From contig NZ_SLVF01000001.1 of NCBI RefSeq assembly GCF_004345365.1, positions 1 to 64,000 on the forward strand: a DNA stretch of 64,000 nt, read 5' to 3'. Below, in pieces: positions 36,856 through 46,102 of this stretch (within the stretch, counting starts at the first letter, position 1; every line of letters begins with the position of its first letter). The stretch comes from Kribbella sp. VKM Ac-2568 (GTDB lineage: Bacteria > Actinomycetota > Actinomycetes > Propionibacteriales > Kribbellaceae). The translations under genes and the position numbers were made by a program. The notes below the pieces were generated by a model. That model did no database searches. It had not been told where the DNA came from and saw only the letters and a list, made by a program, of their open reading frames with translations.

Positions 36856-38514
36856 GTGCCACCTGTCGACCATCAGCGGCAACGCCGCATCCTTTCGATC
36901 CTCGTCGTGTCGGCGATCCTGATCTGGATCGACGCCACCGTCCTGGGCATCGCCCTCGAACGGCTCGCCGACCCTGTCACCGGGCTCGGCGCCACGCCCG
37001 GACAGCTGCAGTGGGCGGTGGGCGTCTACTCGCTGTTCTTCGCAACGGCGCTCTTCGCCGCAGGCGCGCTCGGCGACCGGTACGGCCACCGCACCGTGCT
37101 GATGACGGGCATGACCGTCTTCGGAGCGTCCTCGGCCTGGGCCGCCTGGGCGGACGGCCCGGTCTCGCTCATCCTCGCCCGCGCGCTGATGGGCATCGGC
37201 GGCGCCATGATCATGCCGACCTCGATGGCCATCATCGGCTGGACCTTCCCGCCGGAGCGCCGCGCCGGAGCGATCGCCGCCTGGTCGGCGTCGGCCGGGA
37301 TCGGTGTCGCCACCGGCCCGGTTCTCGGCGGCGTACTGATCGACCACTTCTGGTGGGGTTCGGTCTTCCTCATCAACCTGCCGTTGGTGGCGGCCGGCCT
37401 GATCGGCACCGCGCTGGTGGTACCCAATCCCCGCAGTCCGCAGCGCCGCCGGCTGGACCCACTCGGTCTCGGCCTGTCGACGCTCGGCCTTCTCGGTGTC
37501 GCGTACGGGCTGATCGAAGGCGGTCAGCGCGGTGGCTGGGGCCGCTGGCAGGTCTGGGGCAGCATCGCCGTCGGCGTACTGCTGATCGCCGGATTCCTCT
37601 TCTCCGAATGGAGGGACCACCAGCCGAGCTTCGATCCCAGGCTGTTCCGCAACCGCCGCTTCGCCGCCGGCAACTTCGCGCTCGCCGCGCTGTTCCTCAC
37701 CGTGACCGGGCAGAGCTTCTACATCACGTTCTACCTCCAGGGCGCCCGCGGCATGACTGCCCTGCACGCCGGATTGCTCTCCCTCCCCGGCGCGGTCGGC
37801 GTCGTTGTCGGCGCACCGCTCGGCGCCCGACTTGCCCGTCGCTTCGGTGTCGCTGTTGTAGCCGGTATTGCGCTCACCGCGTTCGCGCTCTGCCACGCTC
37901 TCAACATCACCTTCGCCGTCGACACGTCGCTGATCTGGTTCTGCGTAGTCGGCGGGATCGCGGGCACCGCAATCGGCGCGGCAGTCGCACCAACCACAGC
38001 GGCTGTCATCAGTGCCCTCCCAATGGACCGCATCGGCGCCGGATCCGCCGTGAACAACGCGATCCGGCAGGTCGGCAGCGTGCTCGGTGTGGCTCTACTG
38101 GGCACGATCCTGTCCAACGTCTACCAGCACAAGATCGCCTCATCACTCGACGACCTGCCCGCCGCAGTACGCGAAACAGCAGCCGGATCCGCCGAGGCAA
38201 CCCGCCGTACCGCGGCCGCCATCGGCCGGCCCGATCTTGTCCAGTCGGCGAACGACGCGTTCATCCAGTCCATGCACATCGCCGCAACGGTCGCAGCAGC
38301 CTGCGCCCTCCTCGGTGCCGTCGCCCTGGCTTGGGCCTTCCGCACCAATCGCTCTGACTCCGCAGCACCCGCCACCGCAGCACCCGCCACCGCGGCACCC
38401 GCCGCTGCCGCGTCGGTCACTGGCGCGCCCGCACAGCTATTGCCGGGCTCTGGCCGTCAGTTCCACGGCCCCGGTGGCGCCGGCGGGACAACCGGTGGGC
38501 GGTCTTCGCAATGA
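36856..38514 (+). CDS. DHA2-type MFS drug:proton antiporter
   Basis: The 552-aa membrane transporter has 14 predicted helices, with the MFS motif A region GALGDRYGHRTVLMTG between helices 2 and 3 and the antiporter motif C region (GPVLGGVLIDHFWWGSVFLINLP). It is the probable target of the divergent MarR regulator and would export a drug or metabolite. GTG at 36856 has an AGGAG site. The C-terminal ~50 residues are an Ala/Pro/Thr repeat tail without transport role, and its last 58 bp overlap the antisense end of the beta-helix glycosidase gene. Confidence 0.9.
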   Translation: MPPVDHQRQRRILSILVVSAILIWIDATVLGIALERLADPVTGLGATPGQLQWAVGVYSLFFATALFAAGALGDRYGHRTVLMTGMTVFGASSAWAAWADGPVSLILARALMGIGGAMIMPTSMAIIGWTFPPERRAGAIAAWSASAGIGVATGPVLGGVLIDHFWWGSVFLINLPLVAAGLIGTALVVPNPRSPQRRRLDPLGLGLSTLGLLGVAYGLIEGGQRGGWGRWQVWGSIAVGVLLIAGFLFSEWRDHQPSFDPRLFRNRRFAAGNFALAALFLTVTGQSFYITFYLQGARGMTALHAGLLSLPGAVGVVVGAPLGARLARRFGVAVVAGIALTAFALCHALNITFAVDTSLIWFCVVGGIAGTAIGAAVAPTTAAVISALPMDRIGAGSAVNNAIRQVGSVLGVALLGTILSNVYQHKIASSLDDLPAAVRETAAGSAEATRRTAAAIGRPDLVQSANDAFIQSMHIAATVAAACALLGAVALAWAFRTNRSDSAAPATAAPATAAPAAAASVTGAPAQLLPGSGRQFHGPGGAGGTTGGRSSQ

Positions 38515-40451
38515 CCTGGCGCGCCTGCGTCTGCGGTCCAGCCGCCGTCGTTGCTGTCACCGACCAGCCGTACGTCGAACTCGGACGTGCCGGTGAAGTG
38601 GAACGTGCCGCAGTTGTTGACGAAGGGCGCGCCGATGTTCCGGGCGTCCACGTTCTCGAAGCTGGCCCAGCCGCCGACCCGGGCGTTCACCACGTTGGTC
38701 CCGGTGCCGTCGACCTTGACGTCGCGCACCACGACGTTCGTCACCGCATAGTCGTCCTTCACCGGCCAGTCGACCACGAACAGGAACGCGTTGTACGTCG
38801 AGTCGAGGAACGAGCTGTCGGTGATCTCGATCCGGCCGGCCATGTTCGACTGCAGCGCGTAGAGCCAGATCGCGCCGAGCCCGAGGTCCCAGTTGAGGTC
38901 CCGGGGGCCGCCGCGGACGGTGGTGTTCCGGGCGAAGGTCAGCTTGCCCTCGAACGGCGTCGAGTTGAACCGCGACCCCGCGTGCAGGGTGCTGCCCTCG
39001 CGGATCGGGTCGGCGACCAGGTTGTCGGTGACGGCGTTGTCGCGGCCGCCGTAGATCGCGATGTTGTTCGCGAGTACCGGCGTCTGGACGGTGTTGTGGT
39101 CGTAGACGTTGTGGTGGTTGACCAACCCGGCCGGATTCGCCTCCGACCACATCGCGAGTCCGTCGTCACCGCTGTTGCGGACGAAGTTGTTGGTGGCCCG
39201 GACGTTCGAGACGCCGAGGTGCAGGTTCATCCCGTCCGCGATCGCGTCGGTGATGACGTTGTTCCGGATCAGCAGCCCGTCCATCGGGCCGTCCAGCCAG
39301 ATGCCCACCTTGGTGTGGTGAAGGTAGAGGTTCTGGATGGTGGAGCCGCCGCCGATCGCGCCGCCGATGCCGTTCACCTGGTCGGTGTCGATCCGCTCCC
39401 GGACGTCGCTCTCGATCGCGAAGTCGGACAGGTGCACCTTCGTGCTGCCGCCGTCGGCCGCGTACTTGCCGTAGAAGCCGGGCGCGCTGTGCACCGACTG
39501 GTCCGGAGCGGGCTGGGCGAGCGGCAGGACCTTGCCCTTGATGATGGTCCACCAGTTGCCGGCGCCGTGGACGGTGACCTTGTCGACCACGATGTGCCGG
39601 TTGACCTGGTAGGTGCCCGGCGGGATGAAGACGCTCCAGCCGAGCTTCTTCGCGGCCGCGATGGTGCGCTCGATCGCCGGCGCCGCGTCGTACCGACCGG
39701 TCGGGTCCGCGCCGAAATGCCTGACGGACAAGGACTTCGCGGGCTGCTTCAGCGGCTGGGCGACCAGCTCGAAGTCGGCGACGTCGAGCACGTACCACGC
39801 GACCGGGATGTTCTCCGGGACTTGGAACCGGACCTTGTCGCCCGCCTTGTACGTCTTGCCGAGCAGCACCCGCTGCTCGTCGTAGAAGTGGTTCGGCCGG
39901 AACGGCTTCGCCACCGGGTCCGGCTCGGGCTTCCACCAGCCCGGGTTCGGGTCGACGTCAGGGTTGTTGGAGAAGGGATACATGCCGTAGAGCCAGGCGT
40001 ACTCCGAGGTCAGGGTCATCGTCTGGTTGCGCTTGCCGTCGACCTTGACGTCGAGCGGCGCACGCTGCCCGCCACCCGTAGCAGTGTCGGGAATGCTGTA
40101 GCGCAGAGTCAGCGCATTGGCAGGCCGCGACAACGTGAACTCGACGTACTGCCCAGCAGCAGTCAGCCGTACTGCGGTACGCCCCGAGGCCTCGGCGGGC
40201 AACGTGTAGGCCTCGCGGCTGGGCCCGATCTTCTCGCCGGTGGTAAAGGCGCTCTCCGCCTCCTGCTCGACGAAGGGGACGGCGGCGCCGCGGCCCTGGA
40301 CGAGCGCGGGGTCGAGCCCGGCGCGGGTGATCACCGGTGCGGTGGTCGGAGGATGGGCAGCCGCGGACAGACCGGGGGACGCGCCGAGCGCGACGAGTAC
40401 CGAGCCGGTCAGGGCCACCTGACGGATACGGGAAAGACGAGAACGGGACAT
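38457..40451 (-). CDS. Secreted beta-helix glycosidase (GH87 alpha-1,3-glucanase-like)
   Basis: The 664-aa protein has a Sec signal peptide (SRIRQVALTGSVLVALGASPGLSAAA), then a galactose-binding-like carbohydrate module (about 55-235, with GGQRAPLDVKVDG and SEYAWLYG) and a right-handed parallel beta-helix (about 240-640) with FIPPGTYQVNRHIVVDKVTVHGAG and the acidic catalytic stretch NSGDDGLAMWSEAN. The combination is that of GH87-type alpha-1,3-glucanases/mycodextranases that attack fungal cell-wall glucan. GH87 is an inference from the domain order and GDDG motif; a GH55-like or pectate-lyase-like activity cannot be excluded. Confidence 0.68.
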   Translation of the reverse strand: MSRSRLSRIRQVALTGSVLVALGASPGLSAAAHPPTTAPVITRAGLDPALVQGRGAAVPFVEQEAESAFTTGEKIGPSREAYTLPAEASGRTAVRLTAAGQYVEFTLSRPANALTLRYSIPDTATGGGQRAPLDVKVDGKRNQTMTLTSEYAWLYGMYPFSNNPDVDPNPGWWKPEPDPVAKPFRPNHFYDEQRVLLGKTYKAGDKVRFQVPENIPVAWYVLDVADFELVAQPLKQPAKSLSVRHFGADPTGRYDAAPAIERTIAAAKKLGWSVFIPPGTYQVNRHIVVDKVTVHGAGNWWTIIKGKVLPLAQPAPDQSVHSAPGFYGKYAADGGSTKVHLSDFAIESDVRERIDTDQVNGIGGAIGGGSTIQNLYLHHTKVGIWLDGPMDGLLIRNNVITDAIADGMNLHLGVSNVRATNNFVRNSGDDGLAMWSEANPAGLVNHHNVYDHNTVQTPVLANNIAIYGGRDNAVTDNLVADPIREGSTLHAGSRFNSTPFEGKLTFARNTTVRGGPRDLNWDLGLGAIWLYALQSNMAGRIEITDSSFLDSTYNAFLFVVDWPVKDDYAVTNVVVRDVKVDGTGTNVVNARVGGWASFENVDARNIGAPFVNNCGTFHFTGTSEFDVRLVGDSNDGGWTADAGAPGHCEDRPPVVPPAPPGPWN

Positions 40452-40586
40452 TGGGCGACATCCCCCCAGCTCTGAGCTGCCGCACCCCGTCCTCGGGGCG
40501 CGACCGGCGTCACCGCCTGGAGCCGGACGATACGCAGACTGACGATCTGCTGCAAGATCTCGACAAACGAAAGTAATTTCCCGAGA

Positions 40587-41291
40587 TCAGTCCTCTTCCA
40601 GTGCTACCTGGGGTTGGGGGCGGAGGGCTCGGAGCCAGAGTTCGGTCTGGGCGATGTGGGCCGAGGCCGCGGTGGCCGCGGCGGCGGGGTCGCGGTGGGA
40701 GATGGCCGAGAGGATCGCCCGGTGGCCGCGGTCGCTGGTCTGCTTGATGGCGTTGAAGTCCGCGCCCGGTTGGAAGATCCGGTAGTGGCCGCCGCGGCCG
40801 CGGATCACGCCGGTCAGCGCGGTGACGGTCGGGTTACCGCCGGCCGTGCAGATCGCGCCGTGGAACTCGGCGTCGAGCGCCTGGATCTCGGCCGCGTCGG
40901 TGGTTGCCTCGAGCCGGTCGAGGATGTCGCTCAACCGCTTCTCCAGCAGGGGATCCTGCCGTGCGGCGGCCGCCGCGGTCGCGTGCGCCTCCAGTACCCG
41001 GCGGACCTCGAGAAGCTGCAGGACGCCCTCGAGCGGGATGAGCTCGACCGACAGCGAGAACCGGCTGATGATCTCGGCCGGGTCCAGCGCGGACACGTAG
41101 GTGCCGGAGCCGTGCCGCGACTCGATCACCCCGAGCGCGGCCAGCGATCGCGCGGCCTCGCGCAGGGAACTGCGGGACACCCCGAGGTGGTCGCACAGTT
41201 CCGGCTCCGGCGGGAACTTCTCGCCCGGCCCCAGCTCGCCCGACGCGATCATCTGCCGCAGTCCGGCCAGCGCCTTGTCCGTCGCTGCCAT
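40587..41291 (-). CDS. FadR/GntR-family transcriptional regulator
   Basis: The 234-aa protein has an N-terminal GntR winged helix (FPPEPELCDHLGVSRSSLREAARSLAALGVIESRHGSGTYVS) and an all-helical FCD ligand domain with metal-binding LDAEFHGAI, as in FadR-subfamily regulators of sugar acid, lactate or amino-acid catabolism. ATG at 41291 has GGGGAGG five bases upstream; the long open frame beyond it is antisense to the ABC genes. It is divergent from the sugar ABC importer and most likely controls it. Confidence 0.92.
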   Translation of the reverse strand: MAATDKALAGLRQMIASGELGPGEKFPPEPELCDHLGVSRSSLREAARSLAALGVIESRHGSGTYVSALDPAEIISRFSLSVELIPLEGVLQLLEVRRVLEAHATAAAAARQDPLLEKRLSDILDRLEATTDAAEIQALDAEFHGAICTAGGNPTVTALTGVIRGRGGHYRIFQPGADFNAIKQTSDRGHRAILSAISHRDPAAAATAASAHIAQTELWLRALRPQPQVALEED

Positions 41292-41368
41292 CAGCACCTC
41301 CCCATCGCAGGCCCCCATCGCCACCCTCGCGGCCAACTCGCCGCCACTACCCACAGCGTAAGCCCTCA

Positions 41369-41478
41369 GAGGATAAGTCCTCAGACCACTTGCGGTCATG
41401 CCCACTGTGGGCCCTTGTCGTCGCAGCGCGATTCTGGCAGGGTGCTCGGATCGGTTGCCCGAGTCATCTGATGTCAGA
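41369..41478. promoter_or_regulatory. Two palindromes in the GntR/ABC-importer gap, candidate operators
   Basis: GAGGA-TAAG-TCCTC (41369-41382) and TCTGA-TG-TCAGA (41467-41478) lie in the 246-bp divergent gap. The second resembles the short spaced palindromes bound by FadR-type GntR proteins and lies 60 bp before the binding-protein gene. The gap contains nothing else recognisable. Confidence 0.4.
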
Positions 41479-41537
41479 GCAAACTCCCGCAGCCGACCGA
41501 CCACCACACTGGCCCACATCCCCTGAGGAGAAGCGCC

Positions 41538-42839
41538 ATGCGCTACCGACAGATGTTCGCACCCCTGGCGGCTGCGGCCCTGGTCCTGACAGCGACGGCC
41601 TGCGGTCCGGGCCCGGCCGAGAAGGCGAACGATCAGGTCACCCTGCAGATGGTCGAGAGTCTGACCAATCCGACCAGGACCACGTTGCTGAAGAAGCTGA
41701 TCGCCGACTTCGAGGCGAAGAATTCCGGGGTCAAGGTCCAGCTGATCTCTCCGCCGACCAACCAGGCGGACCAGAAGATCCAGCAGATGCTCCAGTCCGG
41801 CAAGGGGGTGGACGTGCTGGAGGTCCGCGACACCACGGTCGGCCCGTTCTCGACCAACAAGTGGATCTACGACATGGCCCCCGACCTCAAGGGCTGGGAG
41901 GGCCTCGACGCCCTCACCCCGAACGCCCTGAAGGTCACCCAGCAGGGCGGCAAGTCGTACATGGTGCCCTACGGCTTCTACGGACTCTCGCTGTTCTACC
42001 GCAAGGACCTGGTCCAGCAGGCCGGGTTCACCGGTCCGCCGAAGAGCTGGGCCGAGATGGTCGAGCAGGCCAAGAAGATCAACGACCCGTCGAAGAACCG
42101 GTACGGCTACTCGTTCCGTGGCGGTCTCGGCGGTGGCGGCAACGCGATCACGGTGATCTCCGGCTACGTGATCGACGACATCAACAAGGACAACGCGTTC
42201 AAGCTGACCAGCGGCAAGACCATCTTCTCCTCGCCGAAGGCCGTCGACGCGCTGAACCTGTACGTCGACCTCTTCAAGACCGCGTCGCCGCCTTCGTCGG
42301 TCAGCTGGGGATATCCCGAGATGGTGCAGGGATTCACCTCCGGCACCACCGGTTTCCTGCTGCAGGACCCCGAGGTGATCGCCACCGTCAAGGAGTCGAA
42401 GACGATCAAGGAGGACCAGTGGGGTACGGCGCCGCTCCCGGTCGGGCCGACCGGCAAGGCGGCGCAACCGCTCGCCAACGCCGGCTGGGGTGTCGCCGAG
42501 GGCAGCACCCACAAGAAGGAGGCGGTGGACCTGGTGAAGTTCCTGACCTCGGGTGACTCGGCGATGACGTTCTCCAAGGAGAACAGCCTGGTCCCGATCC
42601 TGAAGAGCGCCGCGGACGACCCGTACTTCAAGGACGGCCCGTGGGCGTCGTACGTGGCGATGAACTCCTCGCCGGACACCTATGTCGTGGTGACGCAGCC
42701 GCGCGGGGTGCCGTGGTCGACGGAGTGGGGCAACAAGGCCGACGCGGATGTACAGAAGCTGATCACCGGCAAGGCGCAGCCCGCGGAGATCCTGAAGAGC
42801 TGGGACGACTACTGGACCAAGAAGTGGGCCGGTAACTGA
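41538..42839 (+). CDS. Sugar ABC importer substrate-binding lipoprotein
   Basis: The 433-aa family-1 solute-binding lipoprotein has a signal peptide ending in the lipobox LTATAC followed by a typical mature start (EKANDQVTLQMVESL). Two-lobed fold marks are VPYGFYGLSLFYRKDLVQQAGFTGPPKSWAEM and LANAGWGVAEGSTHKKEAVDLVKFL. It would capture an oligosaccharide or sugar at the cell surface and pass it to the two following permeases. GAGGAGAAG precedes the ATG. No ATPase gene follows; a shared MsiK-type ATPase, common in actinomycetes, probably serves it. Confidence 0.93.
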   Translation: MRYRQMFAPLAAAALVLTATACGPGPAEKANDQVTLQMVESLTNPTRTTLLKKLIADFEAKNSGVKVQLISPPTNQADQKIQQMLQSGKGVDVLEVRDTTVGPFSTNKWIYDMAPDLKGWEGLDALTPNALKVTQQGGKSYMVPYGFYGLSLFYRKDLVQQAGFTGPPKSWAEMVEQAKKINDPSKNRYGYSFRGGLGGGGNAITVISGYVIDDINKDNAFKLTSGKTIFSSPKAVDALNLYVDLFKTASPPSSVSWGYPEMVQGFTSGTTGFLLQDPEVIATVKESKTIKEDQWGTAPLPVGPTGKAAQPLANAGWGVAEGSTHKKEAVDLVKFLTSGDSAMTFSKENSLVPILKSAADDPYFKDGPWASYVAMNSSPDTYVVVTQPRGVPWSTEWGNKADADVQKLITGKAQPAEILKSWDDYWTKKWAGN

Positions 42840-42842
42840 TCC

Positions 42843-43811
42843 ATGGCTGTCACCACAACGGACCGGCCGGCGGTCAGACCGCCGGCCCCCGGGCGCACGT
42901 CCGGCCGGCGGCAGTTCACCGGCCGGACCGCGCTGATCCTGTTCGCCTTCATGCTGCCCGCGATCTTCTTCGTCGGGCTGTTCACCTACTACCCGTTGCT
43001 GAACGGCATCTCGATGGCCTTCCGCAACTACAACCTGAACGACCTGTCCGACACCTCCTGGGTCGGGCTGGCGAACTTCCGCACGCTGCTCGGCGACGAG
43101 ATGTTCCGCGGCACCGTGAAGAACTCGCTGGTCTGGGTGGTCGGCTCGCTGGTGCCGCAGTTCCTGATCGGGTTCACGCTGGCGTTGTGGCTGCGGCGGA
43201 GGTTCCGCTTCCGCGGTACGTACCAGGCGCTGGTGTTCTTCCCGTGGGCGGTGTCGGGCTTCCTGATCGGCATCCTGTTCCGCTGGATGTTCAACGGCGA
43301 GTTCGGCGTGGTGAACGACCTGCTGATGAAGACGCACCTGATCAGTACTCCGGTGCCGTGGCTGGCCGACGCCCGCTACGCGATGGTCGCCGTCATCATC
43401 GCGAACGTCTGGTACGGCGTGACGTTCTTCGCCATCATGATCCTGGCCGCGCTGCAGTCGGTGCCCGAGGAGCTCTACGAGGCCTCGGCGATCGACGGCG
43501 CGGGCAAGGTCCGCACCCTGTTCAGCATCACCATCCCGTCGATCCGGACCACGCTGGCGCTGACCGTGCTGCTCCGGGTGATCTGGATCTTCAACTCACC
43601 CGAACTGATCTTCGGGATGACCGGTGGTGGTCCGGCGAACGAGACGCACATCGTCACGTCGTACATGATCCAGGTGACGCAGGAGGGCGACTACGGCCGC
43701 GCCTCCGCGATGGGGCTGATGGTGGTCTTCGTGCTGATGCTGTTCGCGATCTTCTACCTGCTCGCGATCCGTCCCAAACAGCGTTTGACTGTTAAGAAGG
43801 CGATGCGATGA
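42843..43811 (+). CDS. Sugar ABC importer permease 1 (MalF-like)
   Basis: The 322-aa membrane protein has six predicted helices, a Pro/Arg-rich cytoplasmic N-terminus and the EAA loop EELYEASAIDGAGKVRTLFSITIPSIRTTLALT. It starts four bases after the binding-protein stop and overlaps the next permease gene. It forms the translocation pore with it. Confidence 0.93.
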   Translation: MAVTTTDRPAVRPPAPGRTSGRRQFTGRTALILFAFMLPAIFFVGLFTYYPLLNGISMAFRNYNLNDLSDTSWVGLANFRTLLGDEMFRGTVKNSLVWVVGSLVPQFLIGFTLALWLRRRFRFRGTYQALVFFPWAVSGFLIGILFRWMFNGEFGVVNDLLMKTHLISTPVPWLADARYAMVAVIIANVWYGVTFFAIMILAALQSVPEELYEASAIDGAGKVRTLFSITIPSIRTTLALTVLLRVIWIFNSPELIFGMTGGGPANETHIVTSYMIQVTQEGDYGRASAMGLMVVFVLMLFAIFYLLAIRPKQRLTVKKAMR

Positions 43812-44644
43812 TCCGCGACTACAGCACCGCCGGCCGGATCGCCCGGTTCACCGGACTCGGCATCTGCTTGATCTTCACCCTGTTCCCGCTCTACTGGATC
43901 CTGGTGACGTCCTTCAAGGACCCGGGCACGATCTTCGCCTATCCGCTGAAGTACTGGCCGTCGCAGTGGTCGCTGGCCAACTACCAGGGCCTGTTCGAGC
44001 AGTCGAACTTCGCGGTCTTCCTGGTCAACAGCGTGATCGTGTCCACTGTCGCGGCCGCGCTGGCGACGGTGATCTCGCTGCTGGCGGCGTATGTGCTCGC
44101 CCGGTTCGAGTTCATGTCCAAGGGCGCGGTGATGGGGGCGTTCCTGGTCACCCAGATGATCCCGGGCTTCATCGCGCTCGGCTCGCTCTACATCCTGATG
44201 ACGAGGCTCTATCTGGTCGACAATCGCTGGGGCCTGGTTCTGGTGTACGTGGCGGTCTCTATCCCGCTCTGCACGGTGATGCTGCGCGGGTTCTTCGAGA
44301 ACGTGCCGGCCTCGCTCGAGGAGGCGGCGATGGTGGACGGCTGTTCGCGACTGTCCGCCTTGTTCCGGGTGCTGGTGCCGGTGATGACGCCGGGCATCGC
44401 GGCGTCGTACATCTTCAACTTCGTGAACTGCTGGAACGAGTTGTTCCTGTCCGTCACGTTGCTGAACAGCGACAGTAACAAGACCGTCCCGGCCGCGCTG
44501 AACGGCTTCATCAGCAGCTACAACATCGACTGGGGTTCGATGTCGGCCGCGGCGGCGCTGTCGATCATCCCGACGATGGTGCTGTTCGCCTTCGCCAGCC
44601 GCTACATCGTCGAAGGCCTGACCGCCGGCGCCGTCAAGGAGTGA
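43808..44644 (+). CDS. Sugar ABC importer permease 2 (MalG-like)
   Basis: The 278-aa protein has six predicted helices and the coupling motif ASLEEAAMVDGCSRLSALFRVLVPVMTPGIAASYIF. ATG overlaps the stop of permease 1 (ATGA). Its last 43 bp overlap the antisense end of the HAD phosphatase gene, so the two genes converge tail to tail. Confidence 0.93.
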   Translation: MIRDYSTAGRIARFTGLGICLIFTLFPLYWILVTSFKDPGTIFAYPLKYWPSQWSLANYQGLFEQSNFAVFLVNSVIVSTVAAALATVISLLAAYVLARFEFMSKGAVMGAFLVTQMIPGFIALGSLYILMTRLYLVDNRWGLVLVYVAVSIPLCTVMLRGFFENVPASLEEAAMVDGCSRLSALFRVLVPVMTPGIAASYIFNFVNCWNELFLSVTLLNSDSNKTVPAALNGFISSYNIDWGSMSAAAALSIIPTMVLFAFASRYIVEGLTAGAVKE

Positions 44645-45282
44645 AGGAACGGCGCTAGCTCCCAAACCCGCCACCGCCGCGGTGCGACGACCTCGTATGG
44701 CGCGGTGCCGGGTGCGGGCTCGCCGCCCACCCAGACGGTCGCCATGCCCAGCTGCTCCGGCACGTCCAGGTTGACGGCCAGGTCGTCGAAGAAGGCGGCC
44801 CGGCTCGGGTCGATCGAGAACTGCTCGACGAATCGCCGATAGCTCTCGGGGTACGGCTTCGGGATCAGCTGCCCGGCCAGGATGTCGAAGACCCCGTCGA
44901 AGTGATCGCTCAGGCCGAGCCGGGCCAGCGCCTGCTCGGCGTGGTAGGCGGACCCGTTGGTGAAGACGAACTTCCGGCCGGGCAGGGCCGCGATCGCCTC
45001 GGCCAGGACCGCGTCGGCGCGCAGTACGGAGTAGTCGATGTGGTGCTCGAACTCCAGGATGTCGGCGGCCGCCAGGCCCTCGGTGGTCATCAGCCCGCGC
45101 AGGGTGGTGCCGTGGGCGGCGATCAGTTCGGCCTGGATCCGGCGGGCGCCGGCGTCGTCGGTGCCGAAGTGCCGGCTCAGGATCCCACGGATCAGCGCCT
45201 TCATCTGGTTCGCCAGGCCGTTGCTCGACGGATACAGGGTGTCGTCGAGATCCAGCACCCAGGTGTCGATGTCGGCCAGCAT
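44602..45282 (-). CDS. HAD-family hydrolase, pyrimidine 5'-nucleotidase-like
   Basis: The 226-aa protein has the HAD motif I DLDDTLYPSSNGL, motif II (FVFTNGSAYHA), the motif III Lys (LIPKPYPESYR) and motif IV FFDDLAVNLD, with an alpha-helical cap between. The signature matches the pyrimidine 5'-nucleotidase/Phm8 group, which dephosphorylates nucleoside monophosphates. ATG at 45282 starts MLADIDTWVLDLD. Its physiological substrate is not established by sequence. Confidence 0.85.
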   Translation of the reverse strand: MLADIDTWVLDLDDTLYPSSNGLANQMKALIRGILSRHFGTDDAGARRIQAELIAAHGTTLRGLMTTEGLAAADILEFEHHIDYSVLRADAVLAEAIAALPGRKFVFTNGSAYHAEQALARLGLSDHFDGVFDILAGQLIPKPYPESYRRFVEQFSIDPSRAAFFDDLAVNLDVPEQLGMATVWVGGEPAPGTAPYEVVAPRRWRVWELAPFLHSLTAPAVRPSTM

Positions 45283-45333
45283 CCGTCCAGAGTAGTGACA
45301 GACTGGGCAGGTCATCGACGGAGGGACGAGGTT

Positions 45334-46101
45334 GTGGCGACTGCGCTCATCACGGGACCGACGGCCGGGATCGGGCGGGCTTTCGCGGACAAGCTGGCCC
45401 GCGAAGGGTTCGACCTGGTGCTGGTGGCCCGCGACGAGGCACGGCTGAAGGAGGTCGCGACCGAGATCAGCCGCCGGTACGGCGTCGCCTGCGAGGTGCT
45501 GGCCGCCGACCTGACGGAGCCCGAGCAGCTCGCCCTGGTCGAGGAGCGGTTCGCCACCGGGCCGATCGAGGTGCTGGTGAACAACGCCGGCTTCGGCCAG
45601 AAGAAGCCGTTCTGGGCGAACCCGATCGAGGTCGAGGAGAAGCAGTTCGACCTGCTCGTCCGGGTGGTGCTGCGGCTCACCCATGCCGCGGTGCTGCCGA
45701 TGATCGAGCGTGGATCCGGCGCCGTGCTCAACGTGTCGTCGGTGGCCGGCTTCGTCCAGCGCGGGAGCTACAGCGCGCACAAGTCCTGGGTGACGAACTT
45801 CTCCGCCGGACTGGCGATCGAGCTGCACTCGAAGGGCGTCGCCGTGATGGCCGTCTGCCCGGGATTCGTGCGCACCGAGTTCCACGAGCGGATGGGGATG
45901 GACAAGACGATCATCCCGTCGTTCATGTGGCTGAACGCGGACGAACTGGTCGAGAGTGCCTGGGCGGACCTGATGCACGGCAAGGCGATCTCGATCCCGA
46001 CCTGGCGCTACAAACTGGTCGTCGCGGGCGCCCGCTACATCCCGCGCACCCTGATCGCCCGCCTCTCCACCGTGGGCCTGGACGGCCGCCGCCGCGCCTG
46101 A
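45334..46101 (+). CDS. Short-chain dehydrogenase (SDR, DltE/YqjQ-like)
   Basis: The 255-aa SDR has the cofactor motif TGPTAGIGRAFA, VNNAGFG, the catalytic YSAHK and a C-terminal membrane-associated helix region (VVAGARYIPRTLIARL). The Arg in VLVARDEARLKE after strand 2 favours NADP(H). GTG at 45334 was chosen because it gives the shortest N-terminus before the Rossmann motif and lies after GAGG. No substrate assigned. Confidence 0.87.
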   Translation: MATALITGPTAGIGRAFADKLAREGFDLVLVARDEARLKEVATEISRRYGVACEVLAADLTEPEQLALVEERFATGPIEVLVNNAGFGQKKPFWANPIEVEEKQFDLLVRVVLRLTHAAVLPMIERGSGAVLNVSSVAGFVQRGSYSAHKSWVTNFSAGLAIELHSKGVAVMAVCPGFVRTEFHERMGMDKTIIPSFMWLNADELVESAWADLMHGKAISIPTWRYKLVVAGARYIPRTLIARLSTVGLDGRRRA

Positions 46102-46102
46102 C

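Noticed and set aside
40587..43337. A 916-codon open frame covering the GntR gene and the antisense of the ABC genes
   Set aside because: Only the last 234 codons resemble a protein family; the rest is an antisense open frame caused by high GC. The regulator starts at 41291.
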